Source of the DNA: Anaerolineaceae bacterium
GTDB taxonomy: Bacteria > Chloroflexota > Anaerolineae > Aggregatilineales > Phototrophicaceae
Length of the DNA stretch: 64,000 bases
Reading direction: 5' to 3'
Assembly: GCA_016124855.1 (NCBI GenBank)
Contig: WGMX01000008.1
Coordinates: 124,001 to 188,000 of the forward strand
Shown here: positions 47,093 through 56,783 of the stretch, in pieces
How the letters are laid out: every line of letters begins with the position of its first letter
How positions within the stretch are numbered: position 1 is the first letter of the stretch
Program-made: the position numbers and the translations under genes
Notes under the pieces: generated by a model
The model's input: only the letters and a program-made list of their open reading frames with translations
Databases searched by the model: none
What the model was told of the DNA's origin: nothing

Positions 47093-49132
47093 TCAATTTA
47101 CCACTAATAATCTTGGGTCTTCGACGATAATCTCTGGTGAGTTCAACTCCGGATAATACAACCGCATCAAGCCACTGACACATATACTTTTATCAAGCAG
47201 AGTCATCGGGTCATAATTGAACTTTGTCAAATCCTTACGGAACACCCGCACCATCATCTGACCATCGTGAACAGTCGTAAAGCTCATATAAATGGCTTTC
47301 GGCAAATGACTGATTACTGAGGTAATTTTCCCACATACTTTCACTATCTGACCCACATATTCCATTGCCTCAGAAGATTCAATCGTTGGCAGTTCCCAAG
47401 TTAGATTGTCCGGGTTTGGCATGGGGTTGCCTACCAAAACAGGTTCCACGTTGTCGCTGTGCGAGCTAGCGGATTGGAAACCCATTAACCCTCCATCATC
47501 TGTTTTGACGATCACCATATTTCCACCCGCAATTGTGAATGGAAGCGAGAAAGTGTGCTGTATATCATTGTGATACTGGTAAAATCCCTCCGGATAAGCC
47601 CGCGTGTCGCCATATGAGTACAGCCCTGCATCGCAGTAGCGCGTAATTACATCAAACGGACAGCTAATGCCACAGCTCGTTGTACCGGAACCGCCCGCAT
47701 ACAGGACCGGATTACAATTCTGCCCAGCAGGGCACTGGCATTGTCTCCAAATTACATATAAAGCGTCTTTAGTTTTAATCGGGTTCGTAAAGGTGTCACC
47801 CAGTTTTGCATTTCGGTCAGTGACAGTCCGTCCTGCATCTACCAACCAGTGACCATGGAAAAGAGTATCACCTATCATCGACAAAGTCAGCATTTCATCA
47901 GTTTGAATGTCATCAAATTGGACAAACCGTACATCGCCAGCCGCATAACCCTCAATAGTATGATCATCTAGAACCATCTCACCCATAGTGGCATCTTCGC
48001 GCCCATCACAGCCTACGCAGGTCTGCCCATTTCGCCATATAATATATGCGACTTCTTGTCCATCTACCTGTTTAATCACTGGCAGCGGCCCCATCGAGAG
48101 CACTCCCCCGTCGCCCTCACCACCATTACCAACGGCTGGTACAAAGGCCGTTTTTCCCGTATCCAATGACATTGCAAACAATGCTTGCTGTTCTGGGCTA
48201 GCCAATAACGCCGCACGAATTTGGTCATTAGTCATTGGATATCCCCCTAACGCCCAAATCGTGTTCCATTCCAGACGAAAGCGAATGAACACAATCCCAT
48301 GCTGCTCGGCAATCACCGGCCAACCATTATCAGCTGCCGCGAAATTCGTTTCCTGACTTTCAGTTGAAAATTCACGTACAGTTGGCTTAACACGCCACTT
48401 TTGCTTGCCCGTAGTCGCGTCTACCGCATGAACATACAAATCCTTGCCGACCACCACCACTACATTTTGTGTTGCACTGAAAGCAGGCATTGTTACCAGA
48501 GCGCCACCAGCATCATATTTCCAGACAATATTCAGTGTTGCCGGGTCGAGAGCGACCAGATCACTATTGGCTGTTGCAATAATCATTGACCCGGTCGAGA
48601 CTACTGCAGTTGTAACCGCCCCGCCCAAATCGACATCACGGATCAACTTCCCGTCAATGGCATCCAATTGATACAGTTTTCCGTTTGCTGATCCCACGTA
48701 TACTGATTCGTTCAGATAAAGCGGTGTTCCCGTAAGAGTGCCTATTCCGTCATACGACCAAAGCACCTCACCACTAAGCAGCTTCAACGCATAAACAGCA
48801 TTATCGGCTACCATATACACACGATTTCCACCCGTTATCGGTTGAACTAAATCAGATACAGGCAGATGATCAGCCTGCGACTTACCTTTCTTGTCAGCAC
48901 TGTTCCAATCCCAAACAAATTTGACCTGCTGACCAATCGTTTGTGGTGCGAAATTCGTGTGACTTGAGTTCTGTCCGAACTCAGTCCATTCTGGTTTTGT
49001 ACTATCGGCGGTCTGAAGCTGACTCGGGGCAAATCCAGTTGCGCCAAGAAAGGACAGGCCATTCAAGATGACAATCGTCGTGAATAGAAGTCCGAGTTGA
49101 TAAATTGCTGCCAATTGTCTACTGTAGTTCAT
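47093..49132 (-). CDS. PQQ-like beta-propeller protein with C-terminal OB-fold-like domain
   Basis: An exported or membrane-anchored protein of about 679 residues. An N-terminal hydrophobic segment (LAAIYQLGLLFTTIVILNG) serves as signal or anchor. Residues about 45-420 are propeller blades of the PQQ type (NAVYALKLLSGEVLWSYDG, GKLYQLDAIDGKLIRD, DLVALDPATLNIVWKYDAG, DLYVHAVDATTGKQKWR). A Cys-rich insert follows (CQCPAGQNC, then CGISC and RYC, about residues 510-545). The last 95 residues (YVGQIVKVCGKITSV to CVSGLMRLYYPELNSPEI) look like an OB fold. No PQQ enzyme active site is evident, so binding or scaffolding is likelier than catalysis. ATG at 49130-49132 suits the GAGGTG site; an ATG two codons earlier is possible. 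Confidence 0.75.
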   Translation of the reverse strand: MNYSRQLAAIYQLGLLFTTIVILNGLSFLGATGFAPSQLQTADSTKPEWTEFGQNSSHTNFAPQTIGQQVKFVWDWNSADKKGKSQADHLPVSDLVQPITGGNRVYMVADNAVYALKLLSGEVLWSYDGIGTLTGTPLYLNESVYVGSANGKLYQLDAIDGKLIRDVDLGGAVTTAVVSTGSMIIATANSDLVALDPATLNIVWKYDAGGALVTMPAFSATQNVVVVVGKDLYVHAVDATTGKQKWRVKPTVREFSTESQETNFAAADNGWPVIAEQHGIVFIRFRLEWNTIWALGGYPMTNDQIRAALLASPEQQALFAMSLDTGKTAFVPAVGNGGEGDGGVLSMGPLPVIKQVDGQEVAYIIWRNGQTCVGCDGREDATMGEMVLDDHTIEGYAAGDVRFVQFDDIQTDEMLTLSMIGDTLFHGHWLVDAGRTVTDRNAKLGDTFTNPIKTKDALYVIWRQCQCPAGQNCNPVLYAGGSGTTSCGISCPFDVITRYCDAGLYSYGDTRAYPEGFYQYHNDIQHTFSLPFTIAGGNMVIVKTDDGGLMGFQSASSHSDNVEPVLVGNPMPNPDNLTWELPTIESSEAMEYVGQIVKVCGKITSVISHLPKAIYMSFTTVHDGQMMVRVFRKDLTKFNYDPMTLLDKSICVSGLMRLYYPELNSPEIIVEDPRLLVVN

Positions 49133-49228
49133 ATACATATCACCTCGTCGTGACTTCCGGATAAGGCGATTATATTAATTTGGTTAATTTGCACTTTTGA
49201 GAGAGATTGAAGCATTCAACATATTGGC

Positions 49229-49516
49229 TCAACTGCTATCCTTTACATGGGCCGCCACAATCTCCCCTATCATCGACTCTTCTACCCCGTTGCAGATTAC
49301 ACCTTCAGGATAAACCACGATGTTTGGCCCAGCTCCACACATGCTTAGACAGTTCGCGATCTCTAACTTCACCGGCTTCGGATATTGGTCGCCATTAACT
49401 TCATCTAGCAAAGGCTCAAGGCGTTTTAAGAGCTTATCTGCCCGCCGGTCCATGTTACAGAATTGCCCTCTGCACACGACAACGCGCTTGCGCTTCGGGC
49501 TTGAAACATCACTCAT
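49229..49516 (-). CDS. Thioredoxin-like [2Fe-2S] ferredoxin
   Basis: Small iron-sulfur protein of 95 residues. Cysteines are spaced CRGQFC (C-x4-C) near 15-20 and CLSMC (C-x3-C) near 55-59, the pattern of thioredoxin-fold [2Fe-2S] ferredoxins such as the NuoE C-domain and Azotobacter Fd. It likely shuttles electrons to an unknown partner. Its ATG overlaps the ggt stop codon by one base (TGATG), so the two are translated together, an odd pairing. A TTG directly before the ATG is the alternative start. Confidence 0.9.
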   Translation of the reverse strand: MSDVSSPKRKRVVVCRGQFCNMDRRADKLLKRLEPLLDEVNGDQYPKPVKLEIANCLSMCGAGPNIVVYPEGVICNGVEESMIGEIVAAHVKDSS

Positions 49517-51138
49517 CAAAATCCCGCCGTTACTCCATCTTTACGCGGATCACTGCCCCCAAACAAAACTCCTGTTTCTGCGTCACGACGAATAATCTGC
49601 CCATCCCCGAACACACCCCGGCCACGTCCACTCACAGGCCGCACCTTATGACCCAACTCGGCTAACCGCGCCATTGTGCTAACAGGAATACCTTCTTCTA
49701 AGGCCAACATGGAATCCCCTGTTCCTTCCTCTAAGCAAAAACGCGGTCGATTTAATGTCTCCTGCGGATTGAGATCATCGTCAATCATCGCGGTCATCAC
49801 TTGGAAATGTCCCTGCGGCTGCATAAATCCACCCATCACTCCAAAGCTGCACCATAACTCGCCATTCTTGAGTGCCATCCCCGGAATAATCGTATGATAA
49901 GGCCTTTTCCCACCGACCAGCACATTCGGATGTCCCGCCTCAAGGCTGAAACCTGCACCTCGATTTTGCAGGAATACGCCTGTACCTTTCGCTACGATGC
50001 CACTGCCCCATCCAAAATACAAACTGTTGATAAACGAACAAGCATTGCCTTGTCCATCGACCACACTTAGGTAAACCGTATTGCTACCACCTAACGGTCG
50101 CCCATATTCTGGCGGGAGCATTGCCCGGTCAGCCGACACTAAACCGCGCCGCTGTGCCGCATATTCCTTGCTCAACAATGCCTTAACGGGTGTTGGATGT
50201 TCACTCACCATATCCGTAATATATTGACGCGCGTCTGCAAACGCTAACCGCATCGCCTCCACCATTAAATGCAACCGTTCGGGTGAATCCCACGCCATCT
50301 TGCCCAGTTCCCACTCCGACGCAATATTGAGCGCTTGCAAAGCGGCTAAACCTTGCCCATTTGGCGGATGTTCAAATACCTCAATCCCATGATAATCCGT
50401 CGAAATCGGATCACCCCATGTTGAGATGTGCCGCTTCAAATCCTCATGCGTCATCTTACCACCAAGACTCTGTAATGTGGAAACAATCGCGTCCGCCACT
50501 GGCCCGGTGTAAAACGCCTCAGACCCACCATCTGCGATTGCTTGAAGTGTCTTTGCCAATCCCGGTAGTTGGACAATCTGACCAATTTGAGGAGCGCTAC
50601 CATTTGGCAAATAATCTTCTGTGTTCACACTCTGACGTAAGAAATTTTCCGTCGCCTGCCATGCAGCCCCAAACACCGGATGCACAGGATACCCATCTCG
50701 AGCATAATGAATCGCATCAGCTAAAACATCTTTTAGCGTCATCGTCCCATGTTTCGTTAACAGTTCCTGCCAACCCGAAACTGCCCCCGGAACAGTTACC
50801 GCATGTGGACTGCGTTCGGGTATCGACTTATAGCCTTCCGCTAACAAGTCGTCCACTTTCAAAGCCGCTGGCGCACGACCGCTGCCGTTCAATGCGCTCA
50901 CTTGCTTGGTCTTTGCGTCGTAGTAAAGTGCGAAGCAGTCACCTCCAATTCCAGTCGACGCTGGTTCGGTGACACATAATACCGAAACCGCCGCAATTGC
51001 CGCGTCGGCTGCGTTTCCACCTGCCCGCAAAATCGCCAATCCAGCCTGTGAAGCCAGCGGATTACTGGTCGCTACCATCCCCCGCTGTGCAGTGACCATC
51101 GAACGCCGCGTTTGAAAATCAAATGACATCGTTTTCAT
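49516..51138 (-). CDS. ggt: Gamma-glutamyltransferase
   Basis: Ntn-hydrolase of 540 residues that transfers or hydrolyses gamma-glutamyl groups, as in glutathione and gamma-glutamyl peptides. It has GMVATSNPLASQAGLAILRAGGNAADAAIA near the N-terminus (in parts 20-49), TGIGGDCFALYYD, and the processing site GGSNTVYLSVVD, where Thr354 would be the new N-terminus and nucleophile; GNACSFINSLYFGWGSG follows. C-terminal GGRGRGVFGDGQ-like segment is normal. There is no signal peptide, unlike periplasmic E. coli Ggt, so it is probably cytoplasmic. GGGGAG is six bases before the ATG. Confidence 0.92.
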   Translation of the reverse strand: MKTMSFDFQTRRSMVTAQRGMVATSNPLASQAGLAILRAGGNAADAAIAAVSVLCVTEPASTGIGGDCFALYYDAKTKQVSALNGSGRAPAALKVDDLLAEGYKSIPERSPHAVTVPGAVSGWQELLTKHGTMTLKDVLADAIHYARDGYPVHPVFGAAWQATENFLRQSVNTEDYLPNGSAPQIGQIVQLPGLAKTLQAIADGGSEAFYTGPVADAIVSTLQSLGGKMTHEDLKRHISTWGDPISTDYHGIEVFEHPPNGQGLAALQALNIASEWELGKMAWDSPERLHLMVEAMRLAFADARQYITDMVSEHPTPVKALLSKEYAAQRRGLVSADRAMLPPEYGRPLGGSNTVYLSVVDGQGNACSFINSLYFGWGSGIVAKGTGVFLQNRGAGFSLEAGHPNVLVGGKRPYHTIIPGMALKNGELWCSFGVMGGFMQPQGHFQVMTAMIDDDLNPQETLNRPRFCLEEGTGDSMLALEEGIPVSTMARLAELGHKVRPVSGRGRGVFGDGQIIRRDAETGVLFGGSDPRKDGVTAGF

Positions 51139-51247
51139 TGAAATCTCCCCTTTATTTCCCCGCAGATACTACCATGAATCCATATCCCAATTGTGACCAG
51201 TCCCACCAATTGGTATAGTGATACATATACATCAACAAGGAAATCTC

Positions 51248-52432
51248 ATGCGCGAAGCTGTAATCGTCGCCGGAATTCGTACCGCTGTCGGCAAATCCCA
51301 TCGTGGCACAACTCGTAATACTCGCTCGGATGAAATGGCGGTCGCTGTCATCCGCAACTTACTGGATCAAACACAGGGTAAACTTGACCCAGCCGATATT
51401 GATGATGTCGTCATGGGCTGTGCCTATCCTGAAGGCGCTCAAGGACTAAACTTTGCCCGTGTCATCAGTTTACGCGCAGGTTTACCAGTCGAGGTGCCCG
51501 CCTTCACCCTCAACCGATTCTGCTCCAGCGGCTTACAAGCTATCGCCAATGCAGCCGAACGCATCATCGCCAACAGCGCCGATATTGTGATAGCGGGTGG
51601 CGCGGAAAGCATGTCACTCGTACCGCGTGGGGGAGTTCGTCGCAGCCCAAATGCATACCTCATGGAAAATTATCCTGAAGTCTACATGGCGATGGGTTAT
51701 ACCGCAGAACATGTCGCCGATGAATACAATATCTCCCGCGAAGATATGGATCAGTTCGCTTATAACAGCCATCAAAAGGCCGCCCGCGCCTTGGATTCGG
51801 GTATCTTCACCCAAGAAATTGTCCCGCTGGCAATTGAAGAAACCGAAGTTCCCTCCAGCGGCAAACCTCAAACCAAATCGCTGATTTTTGACCAAGATGA
51901 ACATCTTCGCCGCGACACGAAACTTGAAGGTTTAGCCAAGCTCAAACCCGCCTTTAAAGAAGGTGGTCGTGTCACCGCTGGCAATTCGAGTCCACTCAGC
52001 GATGGTGCTGCGGGAGTCATCGTTATGGAAGCCAGTAAAGCCGCCCAAATGGGCTTAAAACCACTGGCCCGATTTGTTGGCTTTAGCGTCGCTGGAGTTC
52101 GCCCCGAAGTCATGGGCATCGGCCCGATTAATGCTGTTCCCAAACTCCTCAAACGTACCCGAATAAACCTCAATAATATTGATCTCATCGAACTCAACGA
52201 AGCATTCGCCTCACAATCACTTGCCGTCATCCGAACGCTAGACATGAACCCCAACATTATCAACGTCAACGGGGGGGCAATCGCACTCGGCCATCCATTA
52301 GGTTGTACGGGCGCAAAACTAACTGTTCAACTCATCAACGAGATGCAGCGTCGTCATAGTCGTTATGGTATGGTAACCATGTGCGTCGGTGGGGGCATGG
52401 GCGCGGCAGGAATCTTCGAAAACTTAAACTAA
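51248..52432 (+). CDS. Acetyl-CoA acyltransferase (thiolase)
   Basis: Thiolase of 394 residues, degradative FadA-like in pattern. Active-site Cys92 in NRFCSSGLQAIA, His in GGAIALGHPLGCTGAK near 345, and the second Cys in MCVGGGMGAAGIF. It carries out the last step of beta-oxidation or forms acetoacetyl-CoA. ATG at 51248 has AAGGAAA upstream; the frame upstream adds ten residues without homology. It stands alone between divergent ggt and convergent livF; the enoyl-CoA hydratase at 33631-34422 is the only other CoA-ester gene in the window. Confidence 0.94.
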   Translation: MREAVIVAGIRTAVGKSHRGTTRNTRSDEMAVAVIRNLLDQTQGKLDPADIDDVVMGCAYPEGAQGLNFARVISLRAGLPVEVPAFTLNRFCSSGLQAIANAAERIIANSADIVIAGGAESMSLVPRGGVRRSPNAYLMENYPEVYMAMGYTAEHVADEYNISREDMDQFAYNSHQKAARALDSGIFTQEIVPLAIEETEVPSSGKPQTKSLIFDQDEHLRRDTKLEGLAKLKPAFKEGGRVTAGNSSPLSDGAAGVIVMEASKAAQMGLKPLARFVGFSVAGVRPEVMGIGPINAVPKLLKRTRINLNNIDLIELNEAFASQSLAVIRTLDMNPNIINVNGGAIALGHPLGCTGAKLTVQLINEMQRRHSRYGMVTMCVGGGMGAAGIFENLN

Positions 52433-52434
52433 AA

Positions 52435-52449
52435 ACGGGCAGCGCCCGT
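52435..52449 (-). terminator. Terminator between thiolase gene and livF
   Basis: Stem ACGGGC/GCCCGT with a 3-base loop; on the minus strand followed by TTTTT. It lies in the 90-base convergent gap and suits the liv transcript best. Confidence 0.6.
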
Positions 52450-52522
52450 CTTCAATCCTATCTTTCAACATTAGTCGAGGGGCACATGACTGTGTGCCCG
52501 CTTCAAAAATACTGACCGCTAT

Positions 52523-53239
52523 TTAATTCTCGCCCAGATACAGCTTACGGACTTCCTCGTTGTGCAGCAGCGCACTCGCGCTGTCGCTCAGCTTCACCAC
52601 GCCCGTTTGCAGCACATATCCCCGTTTCGCCACCTCTAACGCCATCAACGCATTCTGCTCAACCAATAAAATAGTCGTCCCTTCAGCATTAATGCGTTTG
52701 ATAATATCAAAGATACCCTCGACCAAAACCGGCGCTAACCCCATCGACGGCTCATCTAGCAGTAACACGCGCGGTTCGGACATCAAGGCTCGTGCAATCG
52801 CCAACATTTGTTGTTCGCCACCCGAAAGTGTCCCGCCCTTTTGTTCAAGTCGCTCTTTCAGACGCGGAAACAGCGTAAACATCTGCTCCATTCGCTGATT
52901 GGTTTCGCTGCGGCTGCTAACGTTCCATGCACCGATTTCAATGTTTTCCCGCACTGTCAGCAGTGGGAAAATCCGCCGCCCTTCTGGCACATGTCCGATG
53001 CCGAGCGCGGTTACATCATGGGGTTTCATCATCGTAATATCACGCCCATCAAGACGAACTACACCCTGACGAGGTCGTACCATTCCACTAATCGTTCTCA
53101 GTGACGTGCTTTTACCTGCCCCGTTTGAACCGACTAACGTGACAATTTCACCTTGCTCGACAGTCAAGTCCACGCCTTTTAGAGCATGGATATGCCCATA
53201 ATACGTATGTACATTTTCAAGTTCAAGCAGCACGCTCAT
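52523..53239 (-). CDS. livF: Branched-chain amino acid ABC transporter ATPase LivF
   Basis: ATPase subunit of 238 residues. Walker A GSNGAGKST near 38, Q-loop RPRQGVVRLDG region, LSGGEQQMLAIARALMSEPRVLLLDEPSMGLAP (signature and Walker B, in parts near 136-168). Lengths and motifs are LivF type, the one that lacks the extra C-terminal tail of LivG. ATG overlaps the livG stop by four bases (ATGA). Last gene of the liv operon. Confidence 0.95.
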   Translation of the reverse strand: MSVLLELENVHTYYGHIHALKGVDLTVEQGEIVTLVGSNGAGKSTSLRTISGMVRPRQGVVRLDGRDITMMKPHDVTALGIGHVPEGRRIFPLLTVRENIEIGAWNVSSRSETNQRMEQMFTLFPRLKERLEQKGGTLSGGEQQMLAIARALMSEPRVLLLDEPSMGLAPVLVEGIFDIIKRINAEGTTILLVEQNALMALEVAKRGYVLQTGVVKLSDSASALLHNEEVRKLYLGEN

Positions 53240-54039
53240 GACTGCTTCTCCCCCTGTATGGCTTCCATTTCGGCGGTAGCCCGACGACCGAGATAGGCTT
53301 CAACCACGCGTGGATTGGTTCGAATATCGACCGGACTACCTTCAGCAATTTTCTGCCCATAATCCAAAACACTGATTTTCTCACTGATACCCATGACTAC
53401 TCGCATATCATGTTCAATCAACACCACCGTCACGCCCCGCTCATCTCGAACGCGCCGGAATAATGACATGGCTTCGACGCTTTCATTCGGGTTCATGCCG
53501 GCTGTCGGCTCATCTAAAAGCACCAACTTCGGATCACTCGCTAAGGCGCGGGCTATTTCCACTCGCCGCTGGTCGCCATACGGTAAATTCCGGCTGACTT
53601 CGTCGCCTTTGTCCGACAAACCTACAAATTCCAGCAGTTCAGCCGCTTTTTCGCGAACGCGCTTTTCTTGGCTGTTAAATCCGCCCAACCGCGTAAGCGT
53701 CTGTATCAGCGAAATGCGTAAGCGAGAATGCATCCCTACCATTACATTTTCGACCACTGTCATGCCCGGAAACAAGCGGATGCTTTGAAAGGTGCGTGAC
53801 ATACCTGCGCCATTCACTTGGTCGGGCCGCAGTCCAATCAGTGAATGACCATCAAAATTGATCGTACCTTTATCTGGCTTATAAATTCCAGTCAGTAAAT
53901 TGAATAGGGTCGTTTTACCAGCACCATTTGGCCCAATAATCGCACTAATGCTGCCTTGCTCAATATTAATCGAAACTTCGTTTACAGCCGTCAAGCCGCC
54001 GAATTTTTTAGTTAGGCCGCTAACTTCTAAAAGTCCCAT
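53236..54039 (-). CDS. livG: Branched-chain amino acid ABC transporter ATPase LivG
   Basis: ATPase subunit of 267 residues. Walker A GPNGAGKTTLFNLLTG near 37, RTFQSIRLFPGMTVVENVMVG, signature LPYGDQRRVEIARALASDPKLVLLDEPTAGMNP (in parts near 155-187), IEHDMRVVMGISEKI, and the C-terminal NPRVVEAYLGRRA tail that marks LivG. It follows livM by five bases. Confidence 0.96.
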   Translation of the reverse strand: MGLLEVSGLTKKFGGLTAVNEVSINIEQGSISAIIGPNGAGKTTLFNLLTGIYKPDKGTINFDGHSLIGLRPDQVNGAGMSRTFQSIRLFPGMTVVENVMVGMHSRLRISLIQTLTRLGGFNSQEKRVREKAAELLEFVGLSDKGDEVSRNLPYGDQRRVEIARALASDPKLVLLDEPTAGMNPNESVEAMSLFRRVRDERGVTVVLIEHDMRVVMGISEKISVLDYGQKIAEGSPVDIRTNPRVVEAYLGRRATAEMEAIQGEKQS

Positions 54040-54044
54040 AATAA

Positions 54045-55616
54045 TTACGCCTCTCCGCCGGCTTGTTTCTCAACCTTTGATGCCTGCAATTCCAATCGGC
54101 GGCGACCTTCGGGCATTAAACCAGCAGGTCTGTAGATCATCATGATAATCAGCAGAATACCAAATACAAATCGCTCATATTTAGCCGGTTCAAGTTGTGT
54201 AGGCCAATCTCGTATATGGAAATCTCCGCCGCCCAGAGCTACACCTACAATTCCAAGCGCCAACAAGGTCACGACAACCGCTATAACAATATTAACAGGG
54301 CTGCTGCCGACAATTTGGCTGCGCGTTATCAGTGGTCGAATATTCCGCCAAGCGACCCGTAACAGCAAAATCGCCACAATTACGGCAATAATAACGATTA
54401 CAGCTTGTGGCAAAACCGCATCAGCGTTGCGCCACGCGTTAATCTGCAGCGATAGATTTTTGAGCACCTGTAAGTTCAAGAGTGTAACCACACAAGCGCC
54501 TAGCAGCACACCTTGAATACTGCCGATGCCGCCGACAATCACCATGGCCAGAATACTAATCGATTGAATAAGACTAAAACTCTCAGGGCTAACAAAAGTC
54601 TGTTTCGCCGCGTACAACACGCCGATAGCGCCTGCAAACGAGGCTCCCATCGCAAATGCGGTTAGCTTCATTCGCACCAACGGCACACCCATCGCAAGAG
54701 CAGCCACCTCGTCTTCACGTATAGCTGTCCAAGCTCGACCAATCGGCGAGTCTTCAAGCCGCCTTGCGATCAAGATGATAATTACGATCACCGCAATTGC
54801 GATGAAATAAAACAGCAGCTGCTGGGTCAGCGGTTGGGCATTCGTAATGTCAAGATTGAGCAACCTTTCAACCGTCGTCACAAAATCTCGCAAAAATTGG
54901 GGGATCGGAGGTCGTCCTACGCCATCCAATCCCTGCGAGCCGTTCGTAAAATTGATGGGAGGATTTCCTACACTGTCTGAGTTTTGAGCGAGAATACGGA
55001 TCATTTCGCCAAAACCTAACGTCACAATAGCGAGGTAATCGCCCCGCAACCGCAGCACCGGTAAGCCCAAAAGAATACCGCCCACCGCCGCGACCACAAC
55101 ACCAATAATCATGAACAGATATAAATAGCTGCCCGGTACAACGAAATTGTTGATCTTCAAGTAGGTCTGTACCGGAGAAGTGAACATCGCCCACAGATAA
55201 GCCCCAACAGCAAAAAATGCGATATAACCGAGATCAAGCAAACCGGCGAAACCCACAACGATATTTAAACCAAGCGCCAAACCCGCAAAAATACATATCT
55301 GGATTGCCAATTCAAGGTAGCTGCCATCATACAACCCTAGGACAGGAAGTACGACCAAAAGCAAAACGACGACAATAACCCCCTTTAAGCGCCGGTTTAT
55401 CGGCAGCGCCAACGTGGCGAAAGGGGACAATACAAGCGGCGGAAACGCCAGCGTACTCAGCAGCGGGAATATCGTGCTCCGCCGGTCGAGAGAAATCAAT
55501 GTAAGAACGACAATAGCGATATAAATCAACAAAACAGCCAATGCAATGAATGGGTTACGTAGCAGCCTACGAATATTGCCAAAGGCTTTATCGGAAAGTG
55601 CAGCCGTCGTCATCAT
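54045..55616 (-). CDS. livM: Branched-chain amino acid ABC permease LivM, with extra membrane segments
   Basis: Inner-membrane permease of 523 residues, longer than E. coli LivM (425). An N-terminal region with three hydrophobic stretches precedes the canonical core (GLALGLNIVVGFAGLLDLGYIAFFAVGAYL). The EAA-type loop is present with IGRAWTAIREDEVAALAMGVPLVRMKLTAFA (in parts near 300-330). Between VVTLLNLQVLKNLSL and the usual end (RFVFGILLIIMMIYRPAGLMPEGRRR) lies an insertion of about 100 residues with two more membrane segments (AVIVIIAVIVAILLLRVAW and VNIVIAVVVTLLALGIVGV). Start overlaps the livH stop (TAATG). Confidence 0.94.
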   Translation of the reverse strand: MMTTAALSDKAFGNIRRLLRNPFIALAVLLIYIAIVVLTLISLDRRSTIFPLLSTLAFPPLVLSPFATLALPINRRLKGVIVVVLLLVVLPVLGLYDGSYLELAIQICIFAGLALGLNIVVGFAGLLDLGYIAFFAVGAYLWAMFTSPVQTYLKINNFVVPGSYLYLFMIIGVVVAAVGGILLGLPVLRLRGDYLAIVTLGFGEMIRILAQNSDSVGNPPINFTNGSQGLDGVGRPPIPQFLRDFVTTVERLLNLDITNAQPLTQQLLFYFIAIAVIVIIILIARRLEDSPIGRAWTAIREDEVAALAMGVPLVRMKLTAFAMGASFAGAIGVLYAAKQTFVSPESFSLIQSISILAMVIVGGIGSIQGVLLGACVVTLLNLQVLKNLSLQINAWRNADAVLPQAVIVIIAVIVAILLLRVAWRNIRPLITRSQIVGSSPVNIVIAVVVTLLALGIVGVALGGGDFHIRDWPTQLEPAKYERFVFGILLIIMMIYRPAGLMPEGRRRLELQASKVEKQAGGEA

Positions 55617-56749
55617 TACACCTTCTCATCCACACGTTCGCCCAACAAACCACTTGGGCGGAAAATCAGCACAAGAATAAGCACCAAGAAGGCAAAAATA
55701 TCGGTATAGCGGATACCAATTGCCGGGAAGTAAACTAGAAGTCCATTGAGGAACGATTCCAGCATTCCAAGCATTAATCCACCCAGCAGCGCACCGGTTA
55801 CATTACCAATGCCGCCGAGAACTGCCGCAGTAAACGCTTTAATACCGGGAATAAATCCCACAAAGGGGTCGATTGTACCCACATTCATACCGAACAATGA
55901 ACCTGCCGCACCACCAAATGAACCACCTACAAAAAACGTCAGTGAAATCATCAGGTTGACGTTGATACCCATCAGCGAAGCCGTAGTCATATCCTGCGAT
56001 ACAGCCCGGATACCTCGTCCCAATTTTGTACCATTCACGAAATAATTCAAGGCAATCAACATTAATACTGCTGCAACAATCACGATGAGTGAAGTAATAC
56101 GCAGATTGATCTGTGCCTGCCCAACCGTAAAGGAAATCGGAGTACTAAGCGCAGGAATGGTCGTTACGGGATACGTCAGTTTGAAGGCATTTCGTGTAAC
56201 TGCCTCAAACGCCCGAACAAAGTCTGCTAGGAAAAAGGAAATACCAATTGCCGAAATAAGTGGAACCAACCGGGGTGCGCCTCGCAGCGGGCGATAAGCA
56301 ACCCGCTCGACAACAACCGCTAATAAGCCGCTGCACAACATGGCCGTAAACACCACAACCACAACCAATACCAGAGGACTCCAAGATGCGACAAAACCCG
56401 CGTCGGCAATCCGTCGCAGCACCTCAAACCCAACCACCCCACCAAACATAAAAATTTCACTGTGAGCAAAATTAATAAATTTTAGAACACCGTAGACCAA
56501 TGTATAGCCCAGCGCAATCATGGCATATACAAAGCCAATGGTCACGCCGCTAATAATCATACCCGGAAGCTGCCGACCAATTTGATCAGCCAATATGATG
56601 TTTGGCCGCGGTGTCGGAAAAAAAAGGGCAAGTAAATATGCAAAAGCCGTCATAATGACCGCTGCAATCACGATAAAAACGAACATTTGCCCGAGCGGTA
56701 AAACGACGTAACGATACAGCCAACTCGATGTGGCTCTATTTGAAACCAT
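55616..56749 (-). CDS. livH: Branched-chain amino acid ABC permease LivH, with N-terminal extension
   Basis: Inner-membrane permease. From the ATG at 56747-56749 (GGAG six bases upstream) it has 377 residues against about 300 for E. coli LivH. The first 65 residues add one membrane segment (MFVFIVIAAVIMTAFAYLLA) before the canonical start at LPGMIISGVTIGFVYAMIALGYTLVYG (in parts). Then INFAHSEIFMFGGVVGF, the EAA-type loop GRGIRAVSQDMTTASLMGINVN, and GLLVYF..YTDIFAFLVLILVLIFRPSGLLGERV. An upstream ATG in frame (56761) is less well placed. Confidence 0.94.
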   Translation of the reverse strand: MVSNRATSSWLYRYVVLPLGQMFVFIVIAAVIMTAFAYLLALFFPTPRPNIILADQIGRQLPGMIISGVTIGFVYAMIALGYTLVYGVLKFINFAHSEIFMFGGVVGFEVLRRIADAGFVASWSPLVLVVVVVFTAMLCSGLLAVVVERVAYRPLRGAPRLVPLISAIGISFFLADFVRAFEAVTRNAFKLTYPVTTIPALSTPISFTVGQAQINLRITSLIVIVAAVLMLIALNYFVNGTKLGRGIRAVSQDMTTASLMGINVNLMISLTFFVGGSFGGAAGSLFGMNVGTIDPFVGFIPGIKAFTAAVLGGIGNVTGALLGGLMLGMLESFLNGLLVYFPAIGIRYTDIFAFLVLILVLIFRPSGLLGERVDEKV

Positions 56750-56783
56750 ATGCTGCTCCATAAAGTAAAGTCTAAAAAAAAGC

